From Cryptosporangium arvum DSM 44712 (GTDB lineage Bacteria > Actinomycetota > Actinomycetes > Mycobacteriales > Cryptosporangiaceae), in NCBI RefSeq assembly GCF_000585375.1, contig NZ_KK073874.1, forward strand, positions 6,416,894-6,480,893: 64,000 nucleotides of DNA, read 5' to 3'. The position numbers and the translations under genes were made by a program. Below are positions 24,118 to 35,207 of the stretch, one piece after another (the first letter of the stretch is position 1; the number at the start of each line of letters is the position of its first letter). The notes beneath the pieces are model-generated. The model worked only from the letters and a program-made list of their open reading frames with translations, did not search any database and was not told the origin of the DNA.

Positions 24118-25734
24118 TTAATGGCCGGCCGAGACGGGCAGTTCCTCGGACGGCGGGTGCGCCTCGACGTGCCGCCGGGCGCCGGTGTAGTCGGCCTTCC
24201 CGGTCGCGAGCCGTGGCATCTGGTCGACCCACCAGTACGACCGGGGCATCTTGTACCCCGACAGCTCGGCGCGGCCGGTGCTGTCGAGCCCGGCGGCGTC
24301 GGGCTCGTGGCCCTCCCGCCACTGGATGATCGCGCCGACGCGCCAGCCGAGCCGTTCGTCGGGGACGCCGACGACCAGGGCGTCGAACACGCCCGGGTGC
24401 GCCTTGAGCGCGCCCTCGACCTCCTCCGGGAAGACCTTCTCCCCGCCGGTGTTGATGCACGTGTTGCCGCGGCCGAGCAGCAGGAACGTGCCGTCGGCCT
24501 CCGGGATCGCGAAGTCGCCGGGCACCGTGTACCGCTTGCCGTCCACCTCGGCGAACAGCGTGGCGGTCTTCTCCGGGTCCTTGTAGTAGCCCTGCGGCAG
24601 GTAGCCGCCGCGGGCCAGCCGGCCCACCTGGCCCGACCCCGGCGCGATCGGCCGGTTGTACTCGTCGATGACGATCGTCTCCCGGCTGGAGTTCACCCGG
24701 GGCCCGCGGGGCTCGATGTTGTCCTTGCTGATCGCGCCGATGCCGCTGAAACCGGTCTCCGACGAGCCGACGGCCTCGGTGAGGAAGCTGTTGGGGAACG
24801 TCTCCAGGTACTCACGCTTCACCGAGGGGGACATCAGCGCGGCGGTGCTGGAGATCGCGAGCAGCGAGGACGGGTCGTACGCGCCGCCGTCGGGCGGCCC
24901 CTCGCGGTAGGCCTCGAGCAGCGGCCGGGCCATCGCGTCGCCGACGATCGCGATCACGTTGACCCGCTCGTCGGTGATGGCCCGCCACACCTCGTGGGCG
25001 TCGAACCGCGGCATCAGGACGATCGTGCTGCCGGTGAAGAGACCGCCGAACAGCGTCCACTGCGCGGCGCCGTGGATCAGCGGGGCGGCGACCAGCCGGA
25101 CCAGCCCGGAGTCGACGCCGCTGCGGGCCTGCTCCCATTCGTCCTGGATCGGCTCGCCGGTCATGAAGTCGACGCCGCCGCCGAGCACCCGCCAGATGTC
25201 TTCCTGGCGCCACATCACGCCCTTCGGACGCCCGGTGGTGCCGCCGGTGTAGATGATGAAGAGGTCGTTCGGATCCCGCTCCGGGAAGTCCCGCTCGGGC
25301 GACTCGCCGGCCAGCGCGTCCTCGTACTCGGTGCCCTGATCGCCGAACTCGAGCACGTGCTTCAGGTCCGGGCAGTCGGCCCGGACCGCGCCCACCTCGG
25401 CGGCCAGGCCGCGCTGGGAGACGACCGCGACGGCATCGGAGTCACGGAGGACATATCGTAACTCGTTCTCGGTGCTCCGGAAGTTGACGTTGATGGTCGC
25501 GGCGCGCAGTTTGCACACGGCGAACATCGTCTCGGCGGCCTCCATCGAGTTGGCCGAGTGCAGCGCCACGTGGTCGCCCGGCTTCACGCCATGTCGGGCC
25601 AGGTGGTGAGCTAACTGGTTGGCCCGCGCCTCGAACTGGGCGTAGGTCGCGCGGCGCTCCCCGAAGACCAGGGCGTCGCGGTCAGGGACGAGATCGACGG
25701 CATGTTCCACGAGGTCTGCCACGGTGAGGACCAT
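24118..25734 (-). CDS. fadD19: FadD19-like steroid-CoA ligase
   Basis: This is an ATP-dependent CoA ligase of 538 residues: FIIYTGGTTGRPKGVMWRQEDIWRVLGGG, GDAMARPLLEAY, SSTAALMSPSVK, VGSSETGFSG, then LGRGNTCINTGGEKVFPEEVE and the C-terminal lysine in ATGKADYTGA. The TGGTTG P-loop and the MWR(Q/H)EDI(W/Y)RV segment mark the FadD19 group, which activates C26 sterol carboxylates. A KstR box lies 11 nt upstream of the ATG. It leads the flavin oxidoreductase gene in a two-gene operon. Confidence 0.88.
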   Translation of the reverse strand: MVLTVADLVEHAVDLVPDRDALVFGERRATYAQFEARANQLAHHLARHGVKPGDHVALHSANSMEAAETMFAVCKLRAATINVNFRSTENELRYVLRDSDAVAVVSQRGLAAEVGAVRADCPDLKHVLEFGDQGTEYEDALAGESPERDFPERDPNDLFIIYTGGTTGRPKGVMWRQEDIWRVLGGGVDFMTGEPIQDEWEQARSGVDSGLVRLVAAPLIHGAAQWTLFGGLFTGSTIVLMPRFDAHEVWRAITDERVNVIAIVGDAMARPLLEAYREGPPDGGAYDPSSLLAISSTAALMSPSVKREYLETFPNSFLTEAVGSSETGFSGIGAISKDNIEPRGPRVNSSRETIVIDEYNRPIAPGSGQVGRLARGGYLPQGYYKDPEKTATLFAEVDGKRYTVPGDFAIPEADGTFLLLGRGNTCINTGGEKVFPEEVEGALKAHPGVFDALVVGVPDERLGWRVGAIIQWREGHEPDAAGLDSTGRAELSGYKMPRSYWWVDQMPRLATGKADYTGARRHVEAHPPSEELPVSAGH

Positions 25735-25744
25735 GGCATCAAAT

Positions 25745-25758
25745 TAGAACACGTTATT
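25745..25758. promoter_or_regulatory. KstR box (fadD19 promoter)
   Basis: TAGAACACGTTATT matches the KstR core with one weak arm. It is 11 nt upstream of the fadD19-like start codon and about 137 bp from the divergent acyl-CoA synthetase gene. Confidence 0.75.
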
Positions 25759-25895
25759 GTTCGCCACAATGGTTCTTCGCATTCCTCGCGCGTCCGCGCA
25801 GAAAGTGAACCGCGATTCGGCGGACCGTTGATCCCAGGGCAGCGCCGCGCTTACCGTGAGGGCACTCCGATTGCGGCGACAGCGAGGTGGCCGGC

Positions 25896-27428
25896 ATGGA
25901 TGCAGACTTCCGGGTAGCTGATCTCACTCGACGACATGCCGCGGAACGCGGCGACCGCCCGGCCCTGACCCAGGGCGACCGCACGCTCACCTACTCCGAA
26001 CTGGAGGAACGCGCCGGTCGGATCGCCAACGCGCTACGCGCCGACGGCGTCGGCGAGGGCGATCGCGTCGCGGTGCTCGACAAGAACTCGATCGAGACCG
26101 TCGAGGTGCTCGTCGCCGCCTGGAAGCTCGGCGCGGTCCTGATCCCGCTCAACTGGCGGCTGACCGCGGCCGAGCTCTCCCCCGTCGTCGAGGACGCCGG
26201 AGCGGTCGTCCTGTTCGCCGCGCCCGAGTTCGCGGAGACCGCCGAGCGGGTCGCGGCGGCCGTCGGCTCGGTCGTGAAGACCGTGCAGCTCGGCTCCGAC
26301 TACGAGAAGTGGCTGGGCGCGGCCCCGGCCGAGGACACCGGCTTCCGCGGCGACCTGGACACGGTCGTCTTCCAGCTCTACACCTCCGGCACCACCGGGC
26401 GTCCGAAGGGCGTGCTCACGACGAACCGCACGCTGAGCGTCGGCGAGGAGGGCGCGGCGCGCTCGTGGGGCATCGACGGGGACTCGGTGACGCTCGTCGC
26501 GATGCCGATGTTCCACATCGGTGGGCTCGGCTTCGCACTCGTCGGCCTGTTGTTCGGCGCGCACGGCGTGATCGTGCGCGAGCTCGTGCCGCCCGACCTG
26601 CTCGACCTGATCGTCGAGCGGAAGGTCACGAACACGTTCCTGGTGCCGTCGGTGATCGGCATGCTCGTCGCCCTGCCCGGCGCGGCCGAGCGCGACTACT
26701 CGGCGCTGCGCTCGATCGCCTACGGCGCCTCCCCGATCACCCCGGCGTTGCTGCGCCGGGCGCTGGCGACGTTCGGCCGCCCGCTCTTCCAGCTCTACGG
26801 GCTGACCGAGACGCAGGGCGCGATCGTGCAGCTCGACGCCGACGACCACGACCCCGGCGGCCCCCGCGAGCACCTGCTGCGGGCGGCGGGCAAGCCGTAC
26901 CCGTGGGTGGAGCTGCGGATCGTCGACCCGGTGGACGGCACCGCGCTGCCCGCGGGCACGCCCGGCGAGATCCTGGTCAGGAGCGTGGTCAACACCCCCG
27001 GCTACCACAACCAGCCGGAGACGACGGCGGCGCTGCTCGACCCGGAGGGGTGGCTGCACACCGGCGACATCGGCAGCCTGGACGACGAGGGCTACCTCAC
27101 GATCTCCGACCGGCTCAAGGACATGATCATCACCGGGGGCGAAAACGTGTTCCCGGCCGAGGTGGAGGCCGTGCTCGCCGACCACCCCGACGTCGCCGGG
27201 GTGGCCGTGGTCGGCCGGCCCGACCCGACGTGGGGCGAGGCCGTGGTGGCCGTGGTGGTGGCGCGGCCCGGCAGCGTGCCCGATGCCGACGGCCTGATCG
27301 GTTTCGCGCGCACCCGCCTGGCCGGATACAAGCTGCCCAAGTCGGTGGACTACGTGGACGCGCTTCCCCTGGGGCCAACGGGCAAGGTGCTCAAGCGCGA
27401 GCTGCGCCGCTCCTACGACGACGCCTGA
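25896..27428 (+). CDS. AMP-dependent acyl-CoA synthetase
   Basis: This is an ANL-type ligase of 510 residues: QLYTSGTTGRPKGVLTTNR, FHIGGLGFALVGLLFGA, LYGLTETQGAIV, the TGDIGSLDDEGYLTISDRLKDMIITGGENVFPAEVE hinge block and C-terminal GPTGKVLKRELR. Start ATG at 25896 with GAGG 8 nt upstream. It is divergent from fadD19 and could share the KstR box, although that box lies nearer the other gene. The acid it activates is unknown; a sterol or short-chain product is plausible from context. Confidence 0.88.
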   Translation: MDADFRVADLTRRHAAERGDRPALTQGDRTLTYSELEERAGRIANALRADGVGEGDRVAVLDKNSIETVEVLVAAWKLGAVLIPLNWRLTAAELSPVVEDAGAVVLFAAPEFAETAERVAAAVGSVVKTVQLGSDYEKWLGAAPAEDTGFRGDLDTVVFQLYTSGTTGRPKGVLTTNRTLSVGEEGAARSWGIDGDSVTLVAMPMFHIGGLGFALVGLLFGAHGVIVRELVPPDLLDLIVERKVTNTFLVPSVIGMLVALPGAAERDYSALRSIAYGASPITPALLRRALATFGRPLFQLYGLTETQGAIVQLDADDHDPGGPREHLLRAAGKPYPWVELRIVDPVDGTALPAGTPGEILVRSVVNTPGYHNQPETTAALLDPEGWLHTGDIGSLDDEGYLTISDRLKDMIITGGENVFPAEVEAVLADHPDVAGVAVVGRPDPTWGEAVVAVVVARPGSVPDADGLIGFARTRLAGYKLPKSVDYVDALPLGPTGKVLKRELRRSYDDA

Positions 27429-28483
27429 CCGCGGGCTGCCGGGGCGTCGGCCCGGAGCAGCGCACCCAGCGCGCGGACCTCGGCCACCGAGCGGGCGCCG
27501 GTGAGGAGCATCGAGACGCCCGCCGCCTCGCGGCGGGCGATCTCCCGGCGGACGTGGTCGGCGTCGCCGACGATCGAGATCTCGTCGACCATCTCGTCGG
27601 GCACGGCGGCGACCGCCTCGGCCCGTTTGCCCGCCGCGAACAACGACGTGATGTCGTCCACGGCCTCCTTGAAGCCGGCGCGGACGAACAGGTCGGCGTG
27701 GAAGTTCATGCCGGGCGCGCCCATCCCGCCGATGTAGTGCGCCAGCGCGGGCTTCTGCGCGTCGAGTCCGGGCCGCCGGTCGTCGGTGACGATGATCTGG
27801 CAGTTCGCGACCACGTCGAACTCGCCGCGGGTGCGCCGCGCGCCGGGCCGGGCCAGCCCTTCGCCGAGCCACTCCTCGTACATGCCGCCCAGCCGCGGGG
27901 AGTAGAAGACCGCGATCCAGCCGTCGGCGATCTCGCCGGTGAGCGCGACGTTCTTCGGGCCTTCGGAGCCGAGCAGGATCGGCAGGTCGGCGCGGAGCGG
28001 ATGGGTGATCGGCTTGAGCGGTTTGCCGAGCCCGAGCGCGCCCTCGCCGCGGTAGGGCAGCGGGTAGTGCGGGCCGTCGTTGGTGACCGGCGCCCGGCGG
28101 GCGAGCACGTCCCGCACGACGCGGACGTACTCCCGGGTGCGGGCCAGCGGCTTGGCGAACGGCCGCCCGTACCAGCCCTCGACGACCTGCGGCCCGGAGA
28201 CGCCCAGCCCGAGCGAGAACCGCCCACCGGAGAGGTGGTCGAGCGTGAGCGCGTGCATCGCACACGCGGCCGGGGTGCGCGCCGAGATCTGCACGACCGC
28301 GGTACCCAGCCCGATCCGCTCCGTGGCCGCACCCCACCAGGCCAGCGGCGTGAAGGCGTCCGACCCCCACGCCTCGGCGGTGTAGACCGCGTCGAACCCG
28401 GCCTCCTCGGCGGCGGCGACGAGCTCGGGCGCGCCGGTCGGCGGCGCAGCCCCCCAGTAGCCGAGCTGCAAGCCGAGCCGCAT
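27413..28483 (-). CDS. LLM-class F420-dependent oxidoreductase, steroid-cluster type
   Basis: This is a 356-residue LLM oxidoreductase: MRLGLQLGYWGAAPPTGAPELVAAAEEAGFDAVYTAEAWGSD, IGLGTAVVQISARTPAACAMHALTLD, GLGVSGPQVVEGWYGRPF, and PILLGSEGPKNVALTGEIADGW. Proteins of this kind occur in mycobacterial cholesterol gene regions and are annotated F420-dependent; their reaction is not settled. The ATG at 28483 has GGAGG 5 nt upstream (a TTG one codon earlier is less likely). The 3' end overlaps the convergent ligase gene by 16 nt. Confidence 0.84.
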   Translation of the reverse strand: MRLGLQLGYWGAAPPTGAPELVAAAEEAGFDAVYTAEAWGSDAFTPLAWWGAATERIGLGTAVVQISARTPAACAMHALTLDHLSGGRFSLGLGVSGPQVVEGWYGRPFAKPLARTREYVRVVRDVLARRAPVTNDGPHYPLPYRGEGALGLGKPLKPITHPLRADLPILLGSEGPKNVALTGEIADGWIAVFYSPRLGGMYEEWLGEGLARPGARRTRGEFDVVANCQIIVTDDRRPGLDAQKPALAHYIGGMGAPGMNFHADLFVRAGFKEAVDDITSLFAAGKRAEAVAAVPDEMVDEISIVGDADHVRREIARREAAGVSMLLTGARSVAEVRALGALLRADAPAARGQASS

Positions 28484-28536
28484 CAAGACCTCCGAGCGTG
28501 TCGAGCGCCGCTAGGCGCGAGTGCATGAAACCTGGA

Positions 28537-28635
28537 GCCCGCTCAGGGCGGCGCTGCCAGTCGAGCGCGAATCCGCCGCGTACAGGTGCGTACTCAAGGG
28601 TTCGCGCTCGCCTGGCAGCGCCGTCCTGAGCGGGC
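28537..28635. repeat. Long inverted repeat: 38-bp arms, 23-bp loop
   Basis: The left arm 28537-28574 and the right arm 28598-28635 are complementary at 35 of 38 positions. The loop is 28575-28597. The structure ends 7 bp beyond the cyp125 stop codon and lies 54 bp upstream of the LLM gene, both read leftward. It could be a factor-independent terminator for cyp125, an RNA processing signal, or a copy of a dispersed palindromic repeat. There is no T-tract. Confidence 0.8.
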
Positions 28636-28642
28636 CGCCCAC

Positions 28643-29875
28643 CTAGGAGTAGCGGACGGGGAGGTGTTTGATGCCGTTGATCCAGCCGGAACGCAGGCGG
28701 GCCGGTTCGGCGACCTTCCGGATGTCGGGCATGTGGTCGGCGATCGCGTTGAAGATGAGGTCGATCTCCAGGCGGGCGAGGTTCGCGCCGATGCAGTAGT
28801 GCGTGCCGCTGCCGCCGAACCCGAGGTGCGGGTTGGGGCTGCGCATGATGTCGAACTTCTCCGGGTGGTCGAACACCTCGGTGTCGTTGTTCGCCGAGCT
28901 GTAGAACATCGCGACCCGCTGGCCGGCCTTGATCGGCTGCCCACCGAGCTCGGTGTCCTGCGTCGCGGTGCGCTGGAACGCGATGATCGGCGTCGCCCAC
29001 CGCACGATCTCGTCGGGCGCGGTGCGCGGCCGCTCCTTCTTGTACAGCTCCCACTGGTCGGGGTGGTCGAGGAACGCGTTCATCCCGTGGGTGATCGCGT
29101 TGCGTGTGGTCTCGTTGCCGGCCACCGCGAGGATGAGCACGAAGAACCCGAACTCGTCGTCGCTCAGCCCGCTCTCGCCCTCCTGCGCGTTGATCAAAGT
29201 GGTGACCAGGTCGTTCGCGGGGCACTTCCGCCGCTCCTCGGCCATCCCCATCGCGTACCCGAGCATGTTGGCCGACGCCATGTTCGACGCTTCCGTGGCC
29301 AGTTCGTCGTCGTCGGAACCGATCATCTGGTTCGACCACTCGAAGACCTTGTGCCGGTCCTCCTGGGAGACGCCGAGCAGGCCGGCGATCGCCTGCAGCG
29401 GCAGCTCGACCGCGACGTCGTTGACGAAGTCACCCTCGCCCTTCGCGGCGGCCTCGTCGACGATCGTCCGCGCCCGCGCGGCCAACTCCTCGCGCAGGCT
29501 GTTCACCGCGCGCGGCGTGAACATCCGGGACACGATCGAGCGCTGCGCGGTGTGCTTCGGCGGGTCCATGTTCAGCAGGATCAGCGACTGCATGTCGATC
29601 GCGTCGCGCGTCATGTCCGGCCCGAACCGGACGATCGCGGTATTCGTGGTGCTGGAGAACACCGACGGGTTCCGCGAGATGTCCACGATGTCGGCGTGCC
29701 GGGTGACCACCCAGTAGCCGTCGTCCTCGAAGCCCGCGATGCCGTGCGGCTGCGCGTTCCACCAGACCGGCGCGGTGCGGCGTAGCTCGGCGAACTTCTC
29801 CAGCGGCACACCCTCCTGCATGTACAGGTCGGGATCGGTGAAGTCGATGCCGGCGGGAATGTCGGGAGCGGTCAT
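28643..29875 (-). CDS. cyp125: cytochrome P450 CYP125, steroid C26-hydroxylase
   Basis: This 410-residue cytochrome P450 is closely similar to mycobacterial CYP125, which oxidises C26/27 of cholesterol and cholest-4-en-3-one. Oxygen-activating I-helix AVAGNETTRN (Thr256/257), ExxR at E289-R292, and heme-ligand Cys361 in GFGGSGTHYCIGANLAR are visible, along with the CYP125-type VELPLQAIAGLLGVSQEDRHKVFEWSN segment. The ATG at 29875 has GGAGG 8 nt upstream. It is divergent from fadA5 with a KstR box between, not the first gene of the igr-type operon as in mycobacteria. Confidence 0.92.
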   Translation of the reverse strand: MTAPDIPAGIDFTDPDLYMQEGVPLEKFAELRRTAPVWWNAQPHGIAGFEDDGYWVVTRHADIVDISRNPSVFSSTTNTAIVRFGPDMTRDAIDMQSLILLNMDPPKHTAQRSIVSRMFTPRAVNSLREELAARARTIVDEAAAKGEGDFVNDVAVELPLQAIAGLLGVSQEDRHKVFEWSNQMIGSDDDELATEASNMASANMLGYAMGMAEERRKCPANDLVTTLINAQEGESGLSDDEFGFFVLILAVAGNETTRNAITHGMNAFLDHPDQWELYKKERPRTAPDEIVRWATPIIAFQRTATQDTELGGQPIKAGQRVAMFYSSANNDTEVFDHPEKFDIMRSPNPHLGFGGSGTHYCIGANLARLEIDLIFNAIADHMPDIRKVAEPARLRSGWINGIKHLPVRYS

Positions 29876-29895
29876 GACGACGACCTCCGCTGTGA

Positions 29896-31794
<1,899 letters not shown>

Positions 31795-31798
<4 letters not shown>

Positions 31799-32526
31799 CG
31801 GGCGGCCCCCACCGATCGCACCACGTGCCCACCGGCACGCAGCCACGCCACCACCGCGGCGACCTCCTCCGCGTCGACCACCACTTCGATCACCTGCGCC
31901 TCCCGGGACGTGGCCCGCACCGTCAGCCGACCCTCGGCCAGGCACCACTCGGCATCCGGGTGCAGCCCGGCCAGCTCACCCCGGTGATCGGACACGACGA
32001 CCACCCCACCGGCCGCGGTGACCTCACGCACCAGCGCCGGCAACTCGGTGCGGGTCGCCGCGTCGAGGCCCTCCCACGGCTCGTCCAGCACCAGCAGGCC
32101 CGGGCGGACCAGCAGCGCCTGCACCAGCCCGACCTTCTGCGCGGTGCCCTTGGACAGTTCGGACAGGCGGGTGTCGAGGAACGGCGTGAGGTGCAGACGC
32201 TCGGCCCAGGCGTCGATCACCGGTGCGCCGAGCGTCCGCCCCCGGACCCGGCCCACGGTGGTCAGATACTGCCTCGTCGTCCAGGCCTGCTCGGCCGGGA
32301 ACCGCTCCGGCACCCAGCCCACGACCGCCGGGCGCCCCATCACCTCGCCGCGGGTCGGCGCCAGCACCCCGGCCAGCACGCGCAGCAGCGTCGTCTTGCC
32401 GGCGCCGTTGCGCCCGGTCACCGCCGTCACCGTGCCGCGCGGCAACACCCCGTTGACGCCGGTGAGCACCCAGGGGCCGCGCCGTCCGAATCGGAGGGAG
32501 ACGTTCTGCAGCGCCAGACCGGTCAC
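31795..32526 (-). CDS. ABC transporter ATP-binding protein
   Basis: This is a 243-residue ABC ATPase: Walker A GRNGAGKTT, a shortened Q-loop region (VVGWVPERFPAEQAWTT), signature-like LSELSKGTAQKVGLVQAL in which the usual LSGGQ is replaced by LSKGT, Walker B LLVLDEPWEGLD and switch His in SDHRGE. The C-terminal 40 or so residues form a small added segment. The GTG at 32526 lies 8 nt from a TACGAT -10. Its only partner is the adjacent membrane protein. Confidence 0.85.
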
Positions 32527-32534
32527 GCCGACCG

Positions 32535-32540
32535 ATCGTA
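32535..32540 (-). promoter_or_regulatory. -10 TACGAT, leaderless-type promoter of the ABC transporter genes
   Basis: The hexamer is 8 nt before the GTG at 32526 on the minus strand, in a TANNNT arrangement repeated at several other genes here. No convincing -35 was seen. Confidence 0.4.
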
Positions 32541-32695
32541 CGCAATGGGAGGAAGCCGTGGGGCGCGCGTGCCGCCCCGGACGACTGTCCACGGTCCCGC
32601 GTGAAAACCCTGCTGACGCCGGGCTCCCACTCCTGGTATGCCTGTTCCGGGCTGGAAACCTCCAGCGCCGGTCACAGCGTCGGTCGGGGGCACCG

Positions 32696-34399
32696 ATGCT
32701 CCTTCCTCAGCTGATGCGTCCGCTGCCGGCGGGGTCACCCGGAGCGCAACCCGGCGCGGGGATACTCGACACCTCGTTCTACACGGTCATCTCCGGGCCG
32801 GTGGGCTCTTATCTGGCCGAACGGCTCGCGGCGGCGATAGCCTCACGCAACCGCTGGAACGGGTGCGTCTGGCTACGGCGGCCCCAGCGGACCCTCCGGT
32901 CCCTCGACGCGGCGCTCGGGGAGGCCTGCGCGAAACGGTGGAACGCTGACCCGCACCCCCTCGACGACCCGCGGCGCCGGCTGGAGCAGGCCCTGCTCCG
33001 CTCGCCGGAAGGAGCCGTCGTGGTCGTCGAGGTCACCGACCTCACCACGGCGATAGGCCGCTTGATGACCGGCCTGCGCCCGCTCGCGTCGGAGCGTGGC
33101 GTCCGCCTCGTCGTGGTGACCGAAGGTCTGCACCTCCCGGTCCTGCGTTTCGCGCCCGACACCCTGGTGACGCCGGCCGCGCTCGGGGGTCGCGACGGGC
33201 TGGCCGCCCGGATCGGCGAGGCCGCCTACGCCCCGGTGGCGGCGAAACGGCTGGCCCGCCTGGCCGAGCGGCGGCCCGCCGTGGCCACCGACCTGCTCGA
33301 CGCCGCGGCGGTCTGGCCCTCCGACGTGCTGGGCGGCGCGCTGGCCGGACGGATCCGGACGCTGGAGCGGGTCACCGCCGCGCTCCTCGAACTCTGCACC
33401 CCCGCGCAGCGCTCAGCACTGGAGGCGTCCGTGTCGACCGGTTACTGGCACCCGCAGCTCGACACCGGCGTCGTCCGGGCCGCCGACCTGCGACCGTGGC
33501 TCGTGCCGCTGGAGGAGTCCTGGAGCTGGGTCCGTCCGATCTGGCTGGCACCGCTGCGGCGCGCGCTGGCCGCACGGGAGCGCCGGGGACCCCGGTCCGT
33601 CGTGGCCGTTCCGGCCCCTCGACCGGTCGTCCGGGACCGTTCGCCGGGCCGGGGCGTCGTCGAGGCCCGGCTGTTCGGTGGTTTCGAGGTCCGGGTCGAC
33701 GGCATCGCGGTCGACTTCCCCGGCCGGCGCGGACGGAGCGTGCTGCGGTTCCTGCTGGCGCGGCCGGATCGCCGCTGCCCGCGGGACCAGTTGCTCGAGG
33801 AGTTCTGGCCCGACGTCGACGAGCGGGCGGCACGCAACCGGCTCCAGGTGGCGATCAGCGGTCTGCGCTCCGCGCTGCGCCCGGCGACGAACGACCACGT
33901 CATCGAGTACGTCGCCGACGGGTACCGGATCTCGCCGGCGGTGCGGGTGCACACCGACGTCGAGGAGTTCGAGGACGCGCTCGGCGCCGCGCGCACCGCC
34001 GAGCACCGCGGCCGGCCGGACGTCGCGCTGGGCGCCTACCACCAGGCCATCGATCTGTACCGCGGCGACTTCGCCGCCGACGTGCCGTACGAGCCCTGGA
34101 CGCTGCTGCCCCGCGAGCGCCTACGCCTGCGGTACCTCGACGCGCTCGACGCCGCCGGCCGCATCTCGCTGGGCGCGGGGCGGATCGACGACTGCATCGT
34201 GACCGCGCACCGCGTGCTGGAGGTGGACCCCGGCCGGGAGGACGCGCACCGGTTGTTGATGCGCTGCTACCTCCGGCAGGGGCGCACCCACCAGGCCCTG
34301 CGTCAGTACGAGCTGTGCCGGCGCCTGCTCGCCGCGACGCTCGCGGTCGAACCGGCGCCGGAGACCACGGCGCTCTACCGCTCTATCCGGCCGCGATGA
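32696..34399 (+). CDS. BTAD (AfsR/SARP-type) transcriptional regulator
   Basis: This is a 567-residue regulator. The N-terminal 320 residues have no P-loop motif I can recognise and may be a degenerate sensory or AAA-like region. From about residue 322, VEARLFGGFEVRVDGIAVDFPGRRGRSVLRFLLARPDRRCPRDQLLEEFWPD is the winged-helix DNA-binding domain. The C-terminal 150 residues, with PYEPWTLLPRERLRLRYLDALDAAG and AHRLLMRCYLRQGRTHQALRQYELCRRLL, form the bacterial transcriptional activation (BTAD) domain. It is convergent with three small genes of unknown role that it may control. Confidence 0.85.
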   Translation: MLLPQLMRPLPAGSPGAQPGAGILDTSFYTVISGPVGSYLAERLAAAIASRNRWNGCVWLRRPQRTLRSLDAALGEACAKRWNADPHPLDDPRRRLEQALLRSPEGAVVVVEVTDLTTAIGRLMTGLRPLASERGVRLVVVTEGLHLPVLRFAPDTLVTPAALGGRDGLAARIGEAAYAPVAAKRLARLAERRPAVATDLLDAAAVWPSDVLGGALAGRIRTLERVTAALLELCTPAQRSALEASVSTGYWHPQLDTGVVRAADLRPWLVPLEESWSWVRPIWLAPLRRALAARERRGPRSVVAVPAPRPVVRDRSPGRGVVEARLFGGFEVRVDGIAVDFPGRRGRSVLRFLLARPDRRCPRDQLLEEFWPDVDERAARNRLQVAISGLRSALRPATNDHVIEYVADGYRISPAVRVHTDVEEFEDALGAARTAEHRGRPDVALGAYHQAIDLYRGDFAADVPYEPWTLLPRERLRLRYLDALDAAGRISLGAGRIDDCIVTAHRVLEVDPGREDAHRLLMRCYLRQGRTHQALRQYELCRRLLAATLAVEPAPETTALYRSIRPR

Positions 34400-35207
34400 G
34401 CTGCGGCAGCGGGCCGTGGACGGGGACGAGACGAATGCGCGCTCGCCGGACCCCGGCGGGCAGGACGACGTCGGTGAAGCTCAGGATCAACGGGGCCGGG
34501 GGCTCGTGTGCGCCGCTGAGCGAGGCACGCACCGTCCACTCGCCCGGTTCGCCGTACGGACGGTCGAGCAGGTCGGCGTGGTACCGGAACACGGGCGCCG
34601 GGCTCCGACCGACGGGCCGCAGGGTCTGCTCGACGGTCCGGCGACCACCGACGAGCCGGCCCGCATCGAACGTGGCCGCGCCTCCGTCCGGCTCGCTCCC
34701 CCGGCACGCCGCCAGCGACGGTGGAGGCGGCCACGGGCCCCCGGCCGCGGGCTCGGACGGGCCCGGGGTCGCGGGCTCGGACGCTGGGAGCGCCGGGCGG
34801 GCCGGCGTGGGGTCCACGCCGGCTTCCGCTTCGACGAATCGGGCGATCGCGTCCGCGCCCCAGCCGGCCACGGCCAGTTCGCGCCCGCTCCGCACGTGCG
34901 TGATCGTGCCGTGCGTCGGCCGACCGTCCGCGGTCAGCGAGAGCCGCAGTACGAACGCCTCGTGCCGGTGCTCCAGTGCCGCCCCGGTGCCGGCTGCCCC
35001 GTGGTCCGAGAGTTGCTCGTAGAGCTCCTGCAACCGGTCGCCGGTCCGCTCCCGCGTGCCCCGCAGTGCGCCCACGATCTCGGTGAGCGCGGCCCAGGTG
35101 ACGACACCGGCGCGGTGCAGACGTGACTCCGCACCGGCCCCGATGCCCTCCAGGTCGCGGAAGCTCGCACCGACGGGCGGGACGGCCCCGGCCCGGATGC
35201 CGGTCAC
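34383..35207 (-). CDS. hypothetical protein with N-terminal helix-hairpin-helix-like domain
   Basis: This 274-residue protein is not assigned to a known function. Residues 14-45 (FRDLEGIGAGAESRLHRAGVVTWAALTEIVG) resemble a helix-hairpin-helix domain. A middle part (RLSLTADGRPTHGTITHVRSGRELAVAGWGADAIARFVE) may be a beta-rich domain. A Pro-rich linker precedes a C-terminal beta-sandwich-like region (YGEPGEWTVRASLSG, ILSFTDVVLPAGVRRARIRLVPVHG). The GTG start overlaps the stop codon of the upstream gene by one base. It may belong to a small operon with that gene, facing the BTAD regulator. Confidence 0.65.
   Translation of the reverse strand: MTGIRAGAVPPVGASFRDLEGIGAGAESRLHRAGVVTWAALTEIVGALRGTRERTGDRLQELYEQLSDHGAAGTGAALEHRHEAFVLRLSLTADGRPTHGTITHVRSGRELAVAGWGADAIARFVEAEAGVDPTPARPALPASEPATPGPSEPAAGGPWPPPPSLAACRGSEPDGGAATFDAGRLVGGRRTVEQTLRPVGRSPAPVFRYHADLLDRPYGEPGEWTVRASLSGAHEPPAPLILSFTDVVLPAGVRRARIRLVPVHGPLPQLIAAG

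Noticed and set aside
25435-25460. KstR-like core (AACTCGTT) inside the fadD19 coding region
   Set aside because: The arms do not match and the site is deep in a gene; probably chance.
26034-29339. Long minus-strand open frame (about 1,100 codons) spanning ligase, LLM and cyp125 genes
   Set aside because: The composition is Arg/Gly/Asp-rich with no family motif, and it overlaps three well-supported genes in other frames.
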